Shown: positions 11,780 to 24,175, counted from the stretch's first letter. The stretch: 64,000 bases of DNA from Diphasiastrum complanatum (GCA_029204225.1 CM055095.1:17508934-17572933), one strand, 5' to 3'. The notes: generated from the sequence alone by a model not told the origin. Numbers and translations: made by a program.

Positions 11780-13290
11780 CTATGGATAAAGACCAACCAA
11801 AAACGAAAGTATCTCACGGATCTTATGTAGTTGTTACTCATTTTGATTTTTTATTCATATTTTGAGTAAAGTTTGATTCACTTCAATAAAAAAACATTCC
11901 GATGGAAGCTATTGCACGTGAGAGGAACTGAAGAACTGATAATGTTTCTTTGAAGATAGAGTTCGTAAATTTGGATGTCCTTGTCTAAGGCCCTTGCAGT
12001 GAATAAGGACCAAGGAGCTTCCCTTTCGTGAAAACATATTTGAAATTTTGCCATGGCTTTTTACACAACCTTTTGAGCAGAAGATAATAATGTTAAGAGC
12101 AACCATACTCAAATTTTGCTTGGAAAAGTTGCATTGAATTAGTACTTCATAGAAATTAGATGATAGGGGGTCACATTAGAGCATTTTTGAGATATTCTTT
12201 TAAGGTGTATGAGAAAATTACAAGTCAAACTGAAGATTACAAACAAGAAAACCCTTGGAGGCTCTACACTTAAAATCTCAAGCCAAAAGGCATTGCACCT
12301 TGCATGTATAGGATTTTCTTTTTGCTTACATGAATTCTTTGTTTCGCTACATACTAGAATTTAGTTAATTTTTTCTATTACTACATGACTAGATTTTAGC
12401 TTACATAACTTTCTTACTCTACCACATCATTAGATTTTAGCTTACATGATATTTCTTGTTCTACCACATCACTAGATTTTAGCATGTATAAGTTAATGTC
12501 AGGATACCAATTCACAAAGCTTCGCACGTCCACTTATGTGAACCTGCAACTACGTTGTGAATGTTCCAACATGTATCCGTAATGAACTAAAAATAGAGGA
12601 TTCTAGAATTCTACAAGGCTCGGGCTACAAGATTATCGTAATTACAATTCAGCATCTTTCAATTATTAAGTGAAGGCATTTGAGAAAGTTTAAAGTAGGT
12701 TTGGATGTTACCAAAAAAAATATTCTTGGAGGCACTACCCAAATCTGAAGTATGAACTAAAATCTTCTTAACACGATGACCAAAAAAAAGAGAAATGACA
12801 TGGAGACCCATTTTTTTAGATTTTTTCAATTTTTTTTTAAAAAATATCCATATTTAAAATTCCTAAAAAAGATATATTCTAAATGTCATATTTTGCAAGA
12901 AAATTAAGCATGCTACTGAAATTTTGTTCATAGATTTTGATTAATAACTACAAATTAGCTTATATTAAGTAATAATATTATTTAAAATAAAATCATTAGA
13001 CACACAACCACTAGAATAACTAAAAAATTATTTTTTGCTTATTTAAAACAAAAGTTCTAATTTTTTTTTTTGATTTTAAGAGTTTTTTAAATGACAATTC
13101 TTGTATCAAAAAAAATATTTCTAGAATTATGGCAAAAAATTTAATCAGCATTTTTTAAATTTTAATATTTTTTAAATCTTAATTTATATTTCAAATATCT
13201 CTGTAAGGTCATTGAATATTTAAACATTTAATGATTGCAAATGAAATTATTTTATAGTAACCGAGATTACATGATTTGTAAAAAAAATTA
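11780..13290. other. AT-rich DNA without recognisable gene
   Basis: Mostly AT-rich sequence with many A and T homopolymers. A short local repeat of about 50 bp lies at 12345-12485, where forms of actagattttagcttacat recur three to four times. No reading frame, RNA gene or transposon terminus is recognisable. Confidence 0.5.
12345..12485. repeat. Short tandem repeat (actagattttagc unit)
   Basis: Three to four degenerate copies of a unit of about 50 bp with the core actagattttagcttacat, preceded by t/c-rich sequence (ttcttgttctaccacatc). Origin unknown. Confidence 0.55.
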
Positions 13291-13765
13291 AATCACCTTG
13301 AAAAGAATTTTTTTTTTCTCTTTCTAAATTTGCTTGATTTCAACCTTTCACTATAGTTAGTGAAAACGATGTCACCATCATAAACCAAAAGATAGATTTC
13401 TACAATTCTATCCAACATGAAGTAGAGTAGATGAAGTTGAGTATTGAGCCTAATCAAACCAGCCCATTTGAGTTCAAACCAAACCTCAGTGAGCTCACCA
13501 ATGAGATCTTCCTTGCCTTGAAGAAATTGCCACTCGAGTTGCTCCATGTGGTCTTCTTCATCCAACCTTTTGCCATCTTGATCATGCATGAACACTCCAC
13601 GACAATCATAGCATCCTTTGAGTTGATGAAAAAATGTAAGATCCATGCCTTGGATCTTCCCAAGAGTCACTCTTCCTTTGCCCTTTCCTTCACAAGGCTC
13701 CCTCTTAATGATCACACCACAAAAGTTAGCAATCTCCCTCTTGATAGTTTCATCATAAGAAATGC

Positions 13766-13946
13766 TTCTTGGTTTCCAAGGGGAGGCTCGAACCTGAGAC
13801 CAAAGAAACTTTGGATGTCAAGCTAACCAACTAAGACAACCCCGTTGGGTCATCATAAGAAATGCTTCTTGGTTTCCAAGGGGAGGCTCGAACCTAAGAC
13901 CAAAGAAACTTTGGATGTCAAGCTAACCAACTAAGCCAACCCCATT
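13766..13946 (-). mobile_element. Two tandem tRNA-derived SINE heads
   Basis: Two copies of about 102 bp (near 13750-13850 and 13852-13946), followed by the start of a third repeat of the leading bases at 13950. On the minus strand each begins GGGGTTG(T/G)CTTAGTTGG, which fits the polymerase III A box (TGGCTTAGTTGG). About 30 bases later comes GGTTCGAGCC, which fits the B box. The spacing and a tRNA-like 5' half indicate a tRNA-related SINE promoter. It cannot be a working tRNA, because the arms between the boxes do not form a standard anticodon stem. The third, partial repeat ends inside retroelement sequence. Confidence 0.65.
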
Positions 13947-13949
13947 GGT

Positions 13950-16437
13950 TCATCATAAGAAATGGAAGAGGGAGCCTTGAAAAGAATACATAGTACCTTC
14001 AACATAAGAATGATTGAAGTACTTTTTCTTGTCAAACATGGACTTCTAATCAATGATATAAGTAATGATAATTCATCTCTCCCTTTTGACTTGAGATCTT
14101 CCTCACCAAGTCTCATGATAGAACCTTTTGATCTACTTTCTTTATGAATACATGTGACACCACTTGTTGCACAAATGACTTTCTTGGACTCATCACATAA
14201 AGATGCAAAAAAAAAAAAAAAAATCACCATCTTTTTCCAAATGAGTAAATAAGTCATTAGCAACAACCATTTCCAAATAAGAGTTTTCATCACTCCATTG
14301 ATGAAGTTGGCTATCTTCTTACCTTTTCCATTTTTGCACTTGCCATGTAGTTCCATTGAAGAGCCACCAAGACTTGGAAATCTATGAGTAGAAGAGTTCA
14401 AACATGATACTAATTTAGCACCACATGACTCCATTTGACTAGTAGGTAGCACTAGTCCATCTTCAAGATCCAATGGATCCAAAACATTGATCATAGATTC
14501 ACCAAAAGTTGCCAAGTTAGCACAACAATAACTATCTCCAAGAAGCTCATTAGATCTCAACCTAGATCTAGCATAAGGAAGCTCTTTAGACTTTGCATAA
14601 GATCTACCAATCTTATTGATGCTAGGAATTGACTCTTAAAAGTTGAGAGAATCACCAACATCCATTTCATTCATCTTGTTAGCCATAACAAAAGCATCAA
14701 GCTTGAAAAGTCTACCTTGTCTATTGCCCCTAGCAATCAAGATTTCTTCCTTTGTAATGAAACAAGCATCACCACCAAACTTTACCATGTATCCTTTCTC
14801 TATCATTTGACCAACACTTAGCAAATTCTTTGAAAGTGAAGGAATGTAAAGAACACCATCAAGTCTTGCTTTCCTATTAGTAGAGAGACAAATAGGAATT
14901 GAACCAATACCTTCAATCACACACTCACCACCATTGGCCATGTGAATTGCTTTCTTGGCTACATCATAAGTGACCAAAGAAGTAAATAACTCCTTGTGAC
15001 TAGTCATGCGTGAACTAGATCCACTATCTATCCACCATGAATCCTTGTCACTTCCACTTGACATTATACTTGAAGAACACATCATCAGAGAATCACAAAA
15101 ATCTAGATCCTGATTAGAAATACAAAAGTTGTTTTGCTTTCTACCTTCATTACTTTGCTTATGATGACATTCATTTGCAAAATGACCTTTTATCCCACAA
15201 TAAAAGCACTTGAACTTTGACTTATCTTTCTTTCTAAAAGAAGTAAAAGAGGAGGAGGAACAGTGATCATCATGATCCGAGTTACCACCTTGGGACCATT
15301 TCCCTTTACCTTTGACTTTGCCTTTTGTGAAGATCTCCTTATCCATCAAGCTTGTAAAGTTGACAAATGATGGATAAGAAGATCTCATAAGATCTAGGAC
15401 CCTAAAACACTTATATCTTGAACTTGGCTGGTTTCCAAGCATAGAAAGGAAGATTGAAACACATGGAATACTTTGCACACACTAAGAATGGATTAAAAAC
15501 TCAAACCAACCTGAACACACTCTTGCTTAAGCTCTCAAACTTTTCAACAAGTGACCAAATCAAATTATGGTGTGAAGAGTTACTTGCATTCTTAGAAAAT
15601 ACACAAGACTAGGCTGCCAAGAATACCTAGAATTGAACAAACTTAATCAACATATGATCAACACACTAAGATATTGATTCAGCATGTAAAACCACATGTA
15701 AACCACACTTCTAAAAGTTTATAAACTCCATCAAGTGATAGATACAAGCTTTAGAGGTGAATGAAAGAGCACACTTAGTGAATCATAAGACTAGCTTCAC
15801 AAGCTTGTCAAATCTTGATGTTTAGATGTAGATCTAAGATCACTTCACATGAGAGTATTCCTCAACCTGATAAGAACCTGAAAACACATTTGCATAATGA
15901 TTAAAACCTTCCAGCAAATGCTCCAATCAAATTACGTAAGGAAAATTATTTACATGCTCAACAAAGTACACCAAAATTTATGCAAAAAGATTGCTGACAA
16001 TCTGTTCACCCAAAAGGGGATCTTTCATCCAAGTGGGAGCTTTGCTCAGCCTTTTGGAGAAATACAAAATCACTCAAATAGTATTTGTCATCCACTTAAG
16101 GAGAAGGTTCATTATCTTAAGGAGAGTGTTCATCCATAGAAGTGGAGATTGTCAACAATAGATTGAACAGAACATTGTTAGTATTGAATATGCACAAGCC
16201 TCACAATCAACAAATGATTAGGTTTTATGATCCGATCCAAAATAGCTTCTTCTCAGCCTCTGATCTTCAATTAACCTGAAATATGCTTTTGATCCACAAG
16301 TTCAACTCACAAAACAAAGGTTAGTAAGATTTGATCAACAATGCAATGCATAATCATGCTAGAACTTGATCAAACATCCAAATATCACCATAAATGGAAA
16401 CCTTACTAAAAATAACAGACAACTAGCTCTGATACCA
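13950..16437 (-). pseudogene. Truncated Ty1/copia element (gag-protease part) with PBS
   Basis: Minus strand. Positions 15478-14636 encode a zinc knuckle (CFYCGIKGHFANEC), protease WWIDSGSSSRMTSHKELF, and the pre-integrase region ending LYIPSLSKNLLSVGQMIEKG. Positions 14560-13931 continue as a frame without recognised integrase or RT domains, so the enzyme half of pol is missing. A primer-binding site TGGTATCAGAGC, complementary to the initiator-Met tRNA 3' end, lies at 16437-16426, directly next to an LTR end (...TTTTTTCACA). The gag region from 16420 to 15480 is degenerate. The element is non-autonomous and decayed. Confidence 0.82.
16423..16437 (-). other. Retrotransposon primer-binding site (tRNA-Met)
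   Basis: On the minus strand, TGGTATCAGAGCTAG begins at the base following the LTR end TTCACA. This is the classic copia primer-binding site. Confidence 0.85.
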
Positions 16438-16690
16438 TGTGAAAAAATTGGATCTTGAATGGATCCAAACTCCCAAAATACTTGGCTAATATCTTTGCAC
16501 AACAAGCTACAAAAGCTAGAAATGGCAAAGCATCCTAATGCTACCTTTGATATACATGAACTTGACAAAGCATTCAAGAGACAAAAGAAACTAATAAAAG
16601 GTACTGATGGCAGCCAAAAATAGAAGCAAATAGGGCTCCCAATAGCAGCCTACTGCTTTTGGAAACCTCTTAAGATATTAATGAATGTGT
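16438..16690 (-). repeat. Partial copia LTR
   Basis: Begins tgtgaaaaaattgg (plus strand) at the primer-binding site. It aligns by eye over about 240 bp with the solo LTR at 36994-37640: shared ggatc-aactcc-, aagctagaaatggcaa, atgctacct, cttttggaaa-cctaag. Similarity fades near 16690, so this LTR is truncated or diverged there. Confidence 0.7.
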
Positions 16691-17298
16691 ATTGAAAAAA
16701 AATCATATATGTGCAATAAGCTTGATGATTGACCAATCAATTAAATAAGCCATGTTCTTTATGGATTTGCCAAAATTATCATTCTAGACATAAGGACAAT
16801 CAATGGGTGGATGATATATGTAGTATTATTGGATGAATGAGAATAAAATGATAGGCAAATGGTCATATGAGTGGACAAGTGGATGGATGGCTATATGGTG
16901 ATACTTTCTAGCATGGCAAATGATAAACTTAGATCAAGTTCACTTGATGGATTTAGATTTTGATTGACACATTAAATATAAATGTTAGGTAGAACTACAT
17001 GTGCATGAGTGGTACAAGGTCAAAAATTTGCCAAGTGCATGCAAGATTTGAAGTTAACTTTTCAATACTTGTCAATAAGGTGTGGTCCCAATTACTTTCT
17101 ACACAACCAATTTTACATCCACTTACTAACCTTGACTCTAACACCCAACCTTGATCTCTAACTCAAAGCACACCCTTACGAGCTTCCCTTAACTTGAGGC
17201 TAGTCACTAAGTAACACCCTAGATAGTCAAAGACAATGTTATCAAAGGTTTTGCATTAAATATACTCCAATTTATCATAAAAATTTGATCGTGACAAT
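16690..17298. other. Unassigned spacer
   Basis: Nothing recognisable. It may contain the rest of the diverged copia LTR and the flank of the following Helitron-like element. Confidence 0.4.
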
Positions 17299-17486
17299 TC
17301 TATGAAGAATATATATATATATATGAAGATATTTTAGAGAGAGAATGTAATGGTGGTATCAACTAAGTTTAGAACCCTATGTCACGCCTATAGCCTACTC
17401 TTTGCCCACACACATCCAAGCTTATTTCTTTTGACCTCTCACACATTTTTTTTTTTTGACCTCACACACACACATTTCAGATTTCA

Positions 17487-17488
<2 letters not shown>

Positions 17489-17528
<40 letters not shown>
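17489..17528. repeat. (CT)n microsatellite
   Basis: A pure CT tract inside the putative Helitron 5' region, preceded by a T tract and a CA-rich segment. The same order is seen near 36800-36932. Confidence 0.95.
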
Positions 17529-17530
<2 letters not shown>

Positions 17531-18046
17531 ATCACGAGCAGCACAGGCGGGTCTCTATCGGGAGCAGCAGACGGGTCTCTCTCGCTCTCACGCTTGCTTC
17601 CTTTTCTCTCTTTCTTCTGCATTCTCCTCCTCCTAAAGGAAATCGCAAGCTCCAGCCCACCCTTGCCATTGTGCTCTTCTACTTTCTGTCATCCTCCCTG
17701 CTGATTTTCTTGTCTTTTTGAACTCGGTGAATTGATTAAGAGTAATAGCGGCAGCCAATGGCAGCAATGGGTAGGCAGGCATGAAAGGGTGGATCACGAT
17801 TGTGGCAGCAATGGGCAGGCAGGTAGGAAGGGGTGCATAGCGACTGTTGGATTGGTGGTATGGATGCAGGAGAAGCAGCAGACATTAAATTATTTTTGTG
17901 AAGATTTCTCATGAGCCCCATCGTCTCTTGGGTTGAATCTCTTTGGAGGACTCCCTGCAGACTACGTAGAGTTTTTTTTACATGCTTGCTAAGAGTTTTC
18001 ACAAACCGGGCTAGAAATTTCTTCCTCCTCTTGATATAGCCTTAGT

Positions 18047-18226
18047 ATGCAATCTCCAGCGAAGCAGAAACAATGTTGCGAGCAATTTCTTTCTAGAGGG
18101 CCTGACATAAATCCGCTCTCAAGTGGCCCAGACATGAATCCTCTATTGACAGATCCAAAAATGATGCCTCTTTCTAAAGGGCCTGAAACTGATCTAGAAA
18201 ATGGAATTCCTTTGGGAAGGGGTTGA
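18047..18226 (+). CDS. Small unidentified ORF with GP(D/E)-PLS repeats
   Basis: A 59-codon plus-strand ORF. It contains four related short segments: RGPDINPLS, SGPDMNPLL, TDPKMMPLS and KGPETDLEN. This repeat pattern and low-complexity composition suggest a fragment of a real protein gene captured by the surrounding element rather than random sequence. I do not recognise the parent gene. Confidence 0.3.
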   Translation: MQSPAKQKQCCEQFLSRGPDINPLSSGPDMNPLLTDPKMMPLSKGPETDLENGIPLGRG

Positions 18227-18279
18227 AGGGGCAAAAAACTGAATGACTCGGTGCTCTCAAAAGTGGCTGCTCAATCAGA

Positions 18280-18453
18280 ATGAATGATAAGAGTGAGTGT
18301 GGATTGGAAGTGTTGGCACTCACGGATGCACCAAGGGATAAGAGTGGGCGCGGATTGGACGTGTTGGCACTCACGGATGCACCAGATATCAATTTGAATG
18401 ATTTCTTAAGAAATATTTTATTCTTAACAGTGCCATTGGTGGGTGGGTTGTGA
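18280..18453 (+). CDS. Small ORF with a 51-bp in-frame duplication
   Basis: A 57-residue plus-strand ORF in which DKSECGLEVLALTDAPR is directly followed by DKSGRGLDVLALTDAP. The nucleotide unit is 51 bp (17 codons). It may belong to the same captured gene as the ORF at 18047. The product is unknown. Confidence 0.3.
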   Translation: MNDKSECGLEVLALTDAPRDKSGRGLDVLALTDAPDINLNDFLRNILFLTVPLVGGL

Positions 18454-19990
18454 AGGTGATCTGAAGTTGCTTGGAATTGTAAATTGCATGCAAGTACATC
18501 GGAGGTAGAAGAAATTCATCCGATGGAAGAGAGAAAGAAGTGTCATTGGTATTCGAGGAAGAGTTAGACAACGAGGACAATTGACACGGAGGTCTGGCGT
18601 AGCAAAAAGAATGGTCGAGGCCTTCATCTCGCAGTTCAGAGAATGGAACACCCACTGCTGCACGCTCACACTTGGGTAAAAAACTACAAATCTCGCATGA
18701 CGTGTTGTTGTCGTGTTGTTGCCCATCGCATCTCTCTCAGCTCTTCTCCACTCTTGCAGCTCTTCCCCACTTTTGCAGACCTCAGATTGCAGATGTCGAG
18801 ATCACACAAAGCTAATTGAAATTGGTGTCAAACGGTTTCTAGAATAGCTAAGTGCATTCTGACCCACACAACTCTTCCCTGCTATTGCAAACCTCAGTAT
18901 GAAGATGTAGATCACACAAGGCTATCTCTTTTTCTTTTTTTTTGCAAGTAAGTTGGACACAAGGCTATTTTTAAATTGGTATAAAACTGCTTTTCAGAAT
19001 AGTTCCTGAAGCAGTAATTGCATACCGATCCACACAGCAAGGACAAGGGATCATCCGTATGCACAAACTCATCAATTACCTGAATCTAAAAACTCCAAGC
19101 TTTCCATGCCATTCTAATCCTTTTGTAAGAACTATTTATCTTACGCAAATCCAAGTTGTCCAAGATAATTTGAAGAGAAACCTTGCTTCGGGACAGCATG
19201 GGTGTCATTATACGCAGAATAGTTTCATTATTTATGAAGTGATATAGTTGAACTGAGTAAATACCAACTAATTCTGTATTTAGGATCATTAGTAGTCACC
19301 TAGAATGAAATATATTTGTAAAGAGACACCTTACCTTTCGAGCATAGGTGATGCTTGCAAAGTTTGAAAATTGTTCGGAGAACTCATGCCTGGATGATCA
19401 TAGCAGTGACCTCTTGTGAGGATGCCATGTTTAGTCCCTCGAGTGCTCTTGCCTTCCTTAGACTTAAACCGTTCATAACTTTATTGTCAGATATTGTGAA
19501 AACGATAATAAACACGTTAAGGAGAGCCTACCACTCATTGCTTATATAAGTCTGAAGCGAATGGTTGAATGTGCAAACACTTATAGCTTTATGGTTCGAA
19601 ACCGAACCTAATAAAAAACGAAGATAGTAGTAATATTCGATGCTACAAAGAGCACAAGTTTTATTTGTTAGTGCTTAGACACAGTAGTATTCCCTTTGAA
19701 ATAGCAATCATTCAAAAGTATGATAGCAAACAGCTTAAAGCATGAGGTATACTAATCATAATCAGAATGTGCCAGTGTCTGAGTTGTATCTTTTTTATAA
19801 GAGCATGATACTACAGTGGCTTCGTCTCTAGGATATGTATGTGACCTTTCATTACTTATGGAACAACCAAACATTCATACTATCCTTTGAAGGATAGTAA
19901 AGCCTATTGTATACTGTAGTTATCAAACCAAACTTTCATCCTTTCATATCTATGATATGGAGTTTGAATCCACACAACCATTAATAAGGT
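18454..19990. other. Non-coding stretch inside candidate Helitron A
   Basis: No domain or RNA gene recognised. The sequence contains t/c-rich segments (such as 18925) and splice-like motifs, but no frame I can tie to a family. Confidence 0.4.
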
Positions 19991-20084
19991 AAGAAGTGCT
20001 TCATCGCTGGTCATTAAGAAGCTTTTGTCTCAATCTACCATATGTGATGCATACCTATCATTATCATGCTTACAAAGTATGTGG

Positions 20085-20340
20085 AAGGAAGCACTGGTTC
20101 ATCGTTGGTCCATCGCTAGACAGCTTACCATATATATCCATTTTTGGAGTATCTAACTCAAGACAAATCATTGCAGGTCCATCGCTGGACAGCAACTCAT
20201 ATATCTTCAAAAAACTTCTACACAGTTGAGCATGCTTCATCGCTAGTCCATCGCTGGACAACTGATAGTATTTATTAAAAAACGTCATACAAAAAATGTG
20301 TATGAACCCTCGCTGATCCATCGCTGGACAGCGGATTCAT
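20085..20340. repeat. Dispersed short hairpin motif gtccatcgctggac
   Basis: The motif tccatcgct(g/a)gacagc recurs at about 20108, 20179, 20248 and 20316, spaced 65-75 bp apart. Each copy can fold into a short stem, GTCCA-tcgc-TGGAC. The sequences between copies differ, so the hairpin core is the conserved part. Confidence 0.7.
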
Positions 20341-20731
20341 AACATCACGTTTATCACCCAGAAAGCTTGATACCATTCATATGTAGCAAAGAGATGAAAG
20401 CAATGATATGAAATGAGCAGAACTACATAAGCAGTGACTTTAAGCCAGGGAGGGCGCAATGTCTACGTGAGCATATCTTCCAACCTTCTTCTCACTTTAT
20501 AGTAGAAAAAACTCGTTCGAGAACAGATTATATATAGTGGTTCCGTAGGAAGTATCGTGGAAGCTCCCTTTCAGCCAAAATTGGTGGAAAAATATTTTTT
20601 GAAAAGTGTCATATATGGTTGGGTTGGCAACAAAGGCTAGGACCATTAAATCACATATGTTTATTTATAGATTGATCCATGGTGGTAACTTCTAATAAAG
20701 AAGAGTCCATGAGAAATAAAGAAAAGAGTCC

Positions 20732-20732
<1 letters not shown>

Positions 20733-20782
<50 letters not shown>
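20733..20782. repeat. (GA)n microsatellite
   Basis: A pure GA tract of about 50 bp, about 150 bp upstream of the P450 pseudogene start. Confidence 0.95.
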
Positions 20783-20786
<4 letters not shown>

Positions 20787-20936
20787 TGAGATTTTGATTG
20801 CTTCTTCTCTTGAATTGAAGCCTTCCCATTTTATGTATTCTTTTGAGATAATCTTCCTCCATCTGGACACATAGAACAGGAGCTTTATCATCAAGGATCC
20901 TGTCTTCAGATCAGTTGTCACGGTAACAGCTGAATA

Positions 20937-23335
20937 ATGGCTATAGAACAGCTGCTCTGGTGTGCCCTTCCATTTGTAGTTGTCGTCTATATCATCTTGC
21001 GCAGTGCAGATCAACATAGACGAATCAAAGGTTTGCCAGCGGGAGGCAGCTTGGGATTACCTTACTCCTACTTGCAAGACAAAGGATTGTCCTCACTGAG
21101 TATGTTTTGGTGTTGCAATTTCAATGCATCTATAAGGTTTGTGTTTTGTTTATGCAGATTTGGAGATGTGTTCAAGTCTCATATATTTGGATATCCTACA
21201 GTCATCTCCATGAACGCAGAGATAACTAAATTCGTTCTACAAAATGAAGGCAGGCTCTTCCAGGCAAATTACCCAAAATCTCTCTCGGAAGTTCTGGGAA
21301 AGTATAATATTTTTTCGATTAATGGCAAGTTGCATAAGAGGATGCGAGTAACGGCCCTCAGCTTTATGAACACAGGCATGTTGAAGGATCACCTCCTTCA
21401 TGACGTGGAAGAATATGTTAAAAGAAACCTTAGCACTTGGAAGAATAGGATCGTTAATCTGCAAATGAAACCAAAGCTGTAAGCTTTAAAATTTATGTCA
21501 TTTGTAGACCATATGGCCATTTTTGTATTCGTTACGTCTTGCAGGGCCTCACAATTATGATTGCAGAGGATGGATTGATCTTCAGCTTTTTTTCTTTGAT
21601 CTGATTTATTGCAGATGACATTTTATTTGATTGCCGAGCAAACTATAAGCTTCACCCCTGGCGGTGAAACGGACAAGATCAAATGGAATTTCTACGAGTT
21701 CACTGACGCATTTTTTTCACTTCCTTTCAACTTCCCTAGAACGAAATATGCTAGAGGATTGAATGTAAGTTTGGCTCAAATATGATTAAAGTAGAAGTAT
21801 GACTGCTAGCATTGTATGTAGTCAGTCAGTGGTTTGCTCAAACAAATTTGGAAGAGTAATCTATTCTCTGATGCTCGTTACCAAAGCTTCAAAGTGAACA
21901 CCAGCAGCAGAGGTCTTTTTTGTCCATGCTTTTCAAATGAGACACAAATCAAAGCTTATGATATTTTTGATAGGCGAGGAAGAGGATGAGGTGGTCAGCG
22001 AAAGAAGACAGCAGCTGCAGCATGATGATGCGCACAAGATGTGTTGGCAACAGTCTTGGAATCGGAGAGAAATGATGGAGAAGGGGAATATACAATTGAG
22101 CAGATCATAGATTTGGACTGCTGGTGGCAGCTGGGCATGAGACCACATCTACAGCCATGATGATGTGTGTCAAGTTCTTGACTGATAACCCAAATGTTCT
22201 GAGCATTCTCAGAGTACTCCATCACAACGCTTTCTGTCTAGGGGCAGCAAAGCAGTGTTCTTTGTGAGCCGGAATTGCAGCTAGAGTTTTTCCTAATGCT
22301 AATGTCGTCCTCATTTCACAAGAAGAACACCAGAAAATACGAGAAGAAAAAAACCAAGGTGATAGAATTACATGGGAGGATTACAAGAAGATGTCTCATT
22401 TCACAAGAGAACACCAGAAAATACGAGAAGAAAAAAACCAAGGTGATAGAATTACATGGGAGGATTACAAGAAGATGTCTTTTACACAGAATGTAAGTGG
22501 AGGTTTTTGTGTTGTGTAAGTATGAATCAGTGCTTAAAAATCTTCAGATTTTCAGCAATAGATTGCAAAACTGTCAAAAGAGACAATAGAGTGCCCAAAT
22601 GAGAATATCTCAAAGGTAGAATGGTAGTCTAAGAATGCCATGAGACAATAAAAGCAAACCCTTTGACATTAAATAATATGCTCTAATCTAGACTGTAGAA
22701 GGAATCAAAATGCCACCAAGTCCATAAGCAAGTGTGCATCATCTTGGAAATAACATAGAGCCAACTCGGATGGAATGTCATCGTACAATGTAGTTCTCTC
22801 AGTTTGCATTACCCACACATTGAGAAGTTGAAGGCTATTGAATGCTTTTTTCTTGCAGAATTAGGCAAAAAACAAACTGCTATTCTTTCTATATTGTTGA
22901 AGTATATATATTGATAACGCACTGGAGAATATAGGCTGCAATCCTAGACTATTTTCACAAAAGAAGTAAAGTGCATTAGATTGGAATATTCAACTGAGCA
23001 TTTGGGCACTTAGGTAATTAATGAGACTCTCATGCTTACAAACATATCTCATGGCGTATACATGAAAGCATTGGTAGATGTTGAAGTCAAAGGTACAGTC
23101 CAACAGAAATCCACAAGTAACTATATATGCTTCAACAAAATAGAAAGCTTGTGCTGCTGGCACTGTGGCTGTTTGTGATAGCTTTGAAAGAGTTATTGAT
23201 GACTCAAAGTGCTTTGAATCATCAGGTTACACAATCCCTTGAGGATGGTAGGTTCTATCATATTATCGTGCCAATCATTTAGATGGGGATAACTACAAGG
23301 ATACACTCAAATTCAATCCTTGGCGCTGGCAAGTG
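20937..23335 (+). pseudogene. Cytochrome P450 (CYP85-clan-like) pseudogene with introns
   Basis: The start encodes a membrane anchor (LLWCALPFVVVVYIILRSA) and the hinge GLPAGGSLGLPY. Then follow the N-terminal P450 core (RFGDVFKSHIFGYPTVIS, NEGRLFQANYPKSL, HKRMRVTALSF) up to 21478 with a GTAAGC donor, and an exon at 21615-21764 (ISFTPGGETDKI, FNFPRTKYARGLN) with proper AG/GT ends. A frameshifted exon at about 21974-22216 has the I-helix motif AAGHETTSTAM. A K-helix-side exon (EHQKIREEKNQGDRITWEDY) near 22320 is duplicated. An exon near 23230-23333 has HLDGDNYKDTLKFNPWRWQ. I found neither the haem-Cys exon nor the ExxR exon. Frameshifts, a duplication and missing exons mean no working enzyme. 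In living relatives these enzymes oxidise steroids, triterpenes or hormones. Confidence 0.85.
22313..22480 (+). repeat. Tandem duplication of a P450 exon segment (~83 bp)
   Basis: Two nearly identical copies of caccagaaaatacgagaag...gaagatgtct are joined by ttacacagaatg/catttcacaag differences. Both encode EHQKIREEKNQGDRITWED. Only the second copy runs into FTQN and a GTAAGT donor, so the first copy is the extra one. Confidence 0.9.
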
Positions 23336-24120
23336 CATTTTAAACTTTGTTTCTCAAAGTTTCTATTGGCATTTAACTATTTCTCTCTTCAAAGTACGCA
23401 TATATTTTGAGCTACAAATTGTACATAGTAGCTTATTCCAAATTTGAAGGCAATAATCAAAGATCACTTGCCAAACAGTCCATCATTGTAGTAAGAAACC
23501 CAATTTGTTTCATGTTGCAAGAAAAATTCCGTTTTCTGTATTCCTAAGAAAAGAGTATCACTAATTTATGACGTGTAAAATGTTAAGTAGACCAAATAGC
23601 GAGGAGGTTTCGTTGAAGCTTTTGCATACGCATACAAACTTTTGCATACATATGTGTAGATTTTTTCCACCGTAGCAACGAATGCTTCTGATTACACTAT
23701 TCTTATAGTCAAAGGGCATTCTAGCCATGTTAGATCTAATGGGACTCTCTTCTTGATATTGGTTTATTTGTGGAGCCAACCATTGCATTTAACATAATAT
23801 TTTCTAACTTGGATTTTGCCGCGTGGTTTATTATTTGGATCAATTTGTGCCAAAGAAGATCAGTCTAACATTAGTGATCCAAATTCGCGGATTAGATGGG
23901 CAGTGTGAATCTTTCAGTCAAACAGTACAAAGCGAGCTCATTTAAATAATGCCCAGTATCAATAGTATTCAACTTTGTTTACAGCCCATTTCAACGATGT
24001 AATATCAATCCCAACTGTGGCCTAAATCAGCAACAGATCGGTCTGTCTTGAATATCATGAAAACCATAACAAAATATTTTGTAGACTAGAAATAGGTGGT
24101 ATTCCTCTATGTAGCTAAAG
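23336..24120. other. No recognisable gene
   Basis: The sequence between the last detectable P450 exon and the CT/CA repeats. I looked for a haem-binding FxxGxxxC motif and did not find one. Confidence 0.4.
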
Positions 24121-24123
24121 GAT

Positions 24124-24136
24124 CTGTGTGTGTGTG

Positions 24137-24175
<39 letters not shown>

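Noticed and set aside
13293-13715. 140-codon minus-strand ORF as a gene
   Set aside because: There is no recognisable domain, the plus strand is also open, and it neighbours SINE and copia debris.
13766-13946. Functional tRNA gene pair
   Set aside because: A and B boxes are present, but the intervening sequence does not form a standard anticodon arm and the 3' half is not tRNA-like.
20661-21017. 118-codon minus-strand ORF across the GA tract
   Set aside because: It overlaps the P450 start on the other strand and consists largely of microsatellite translation.
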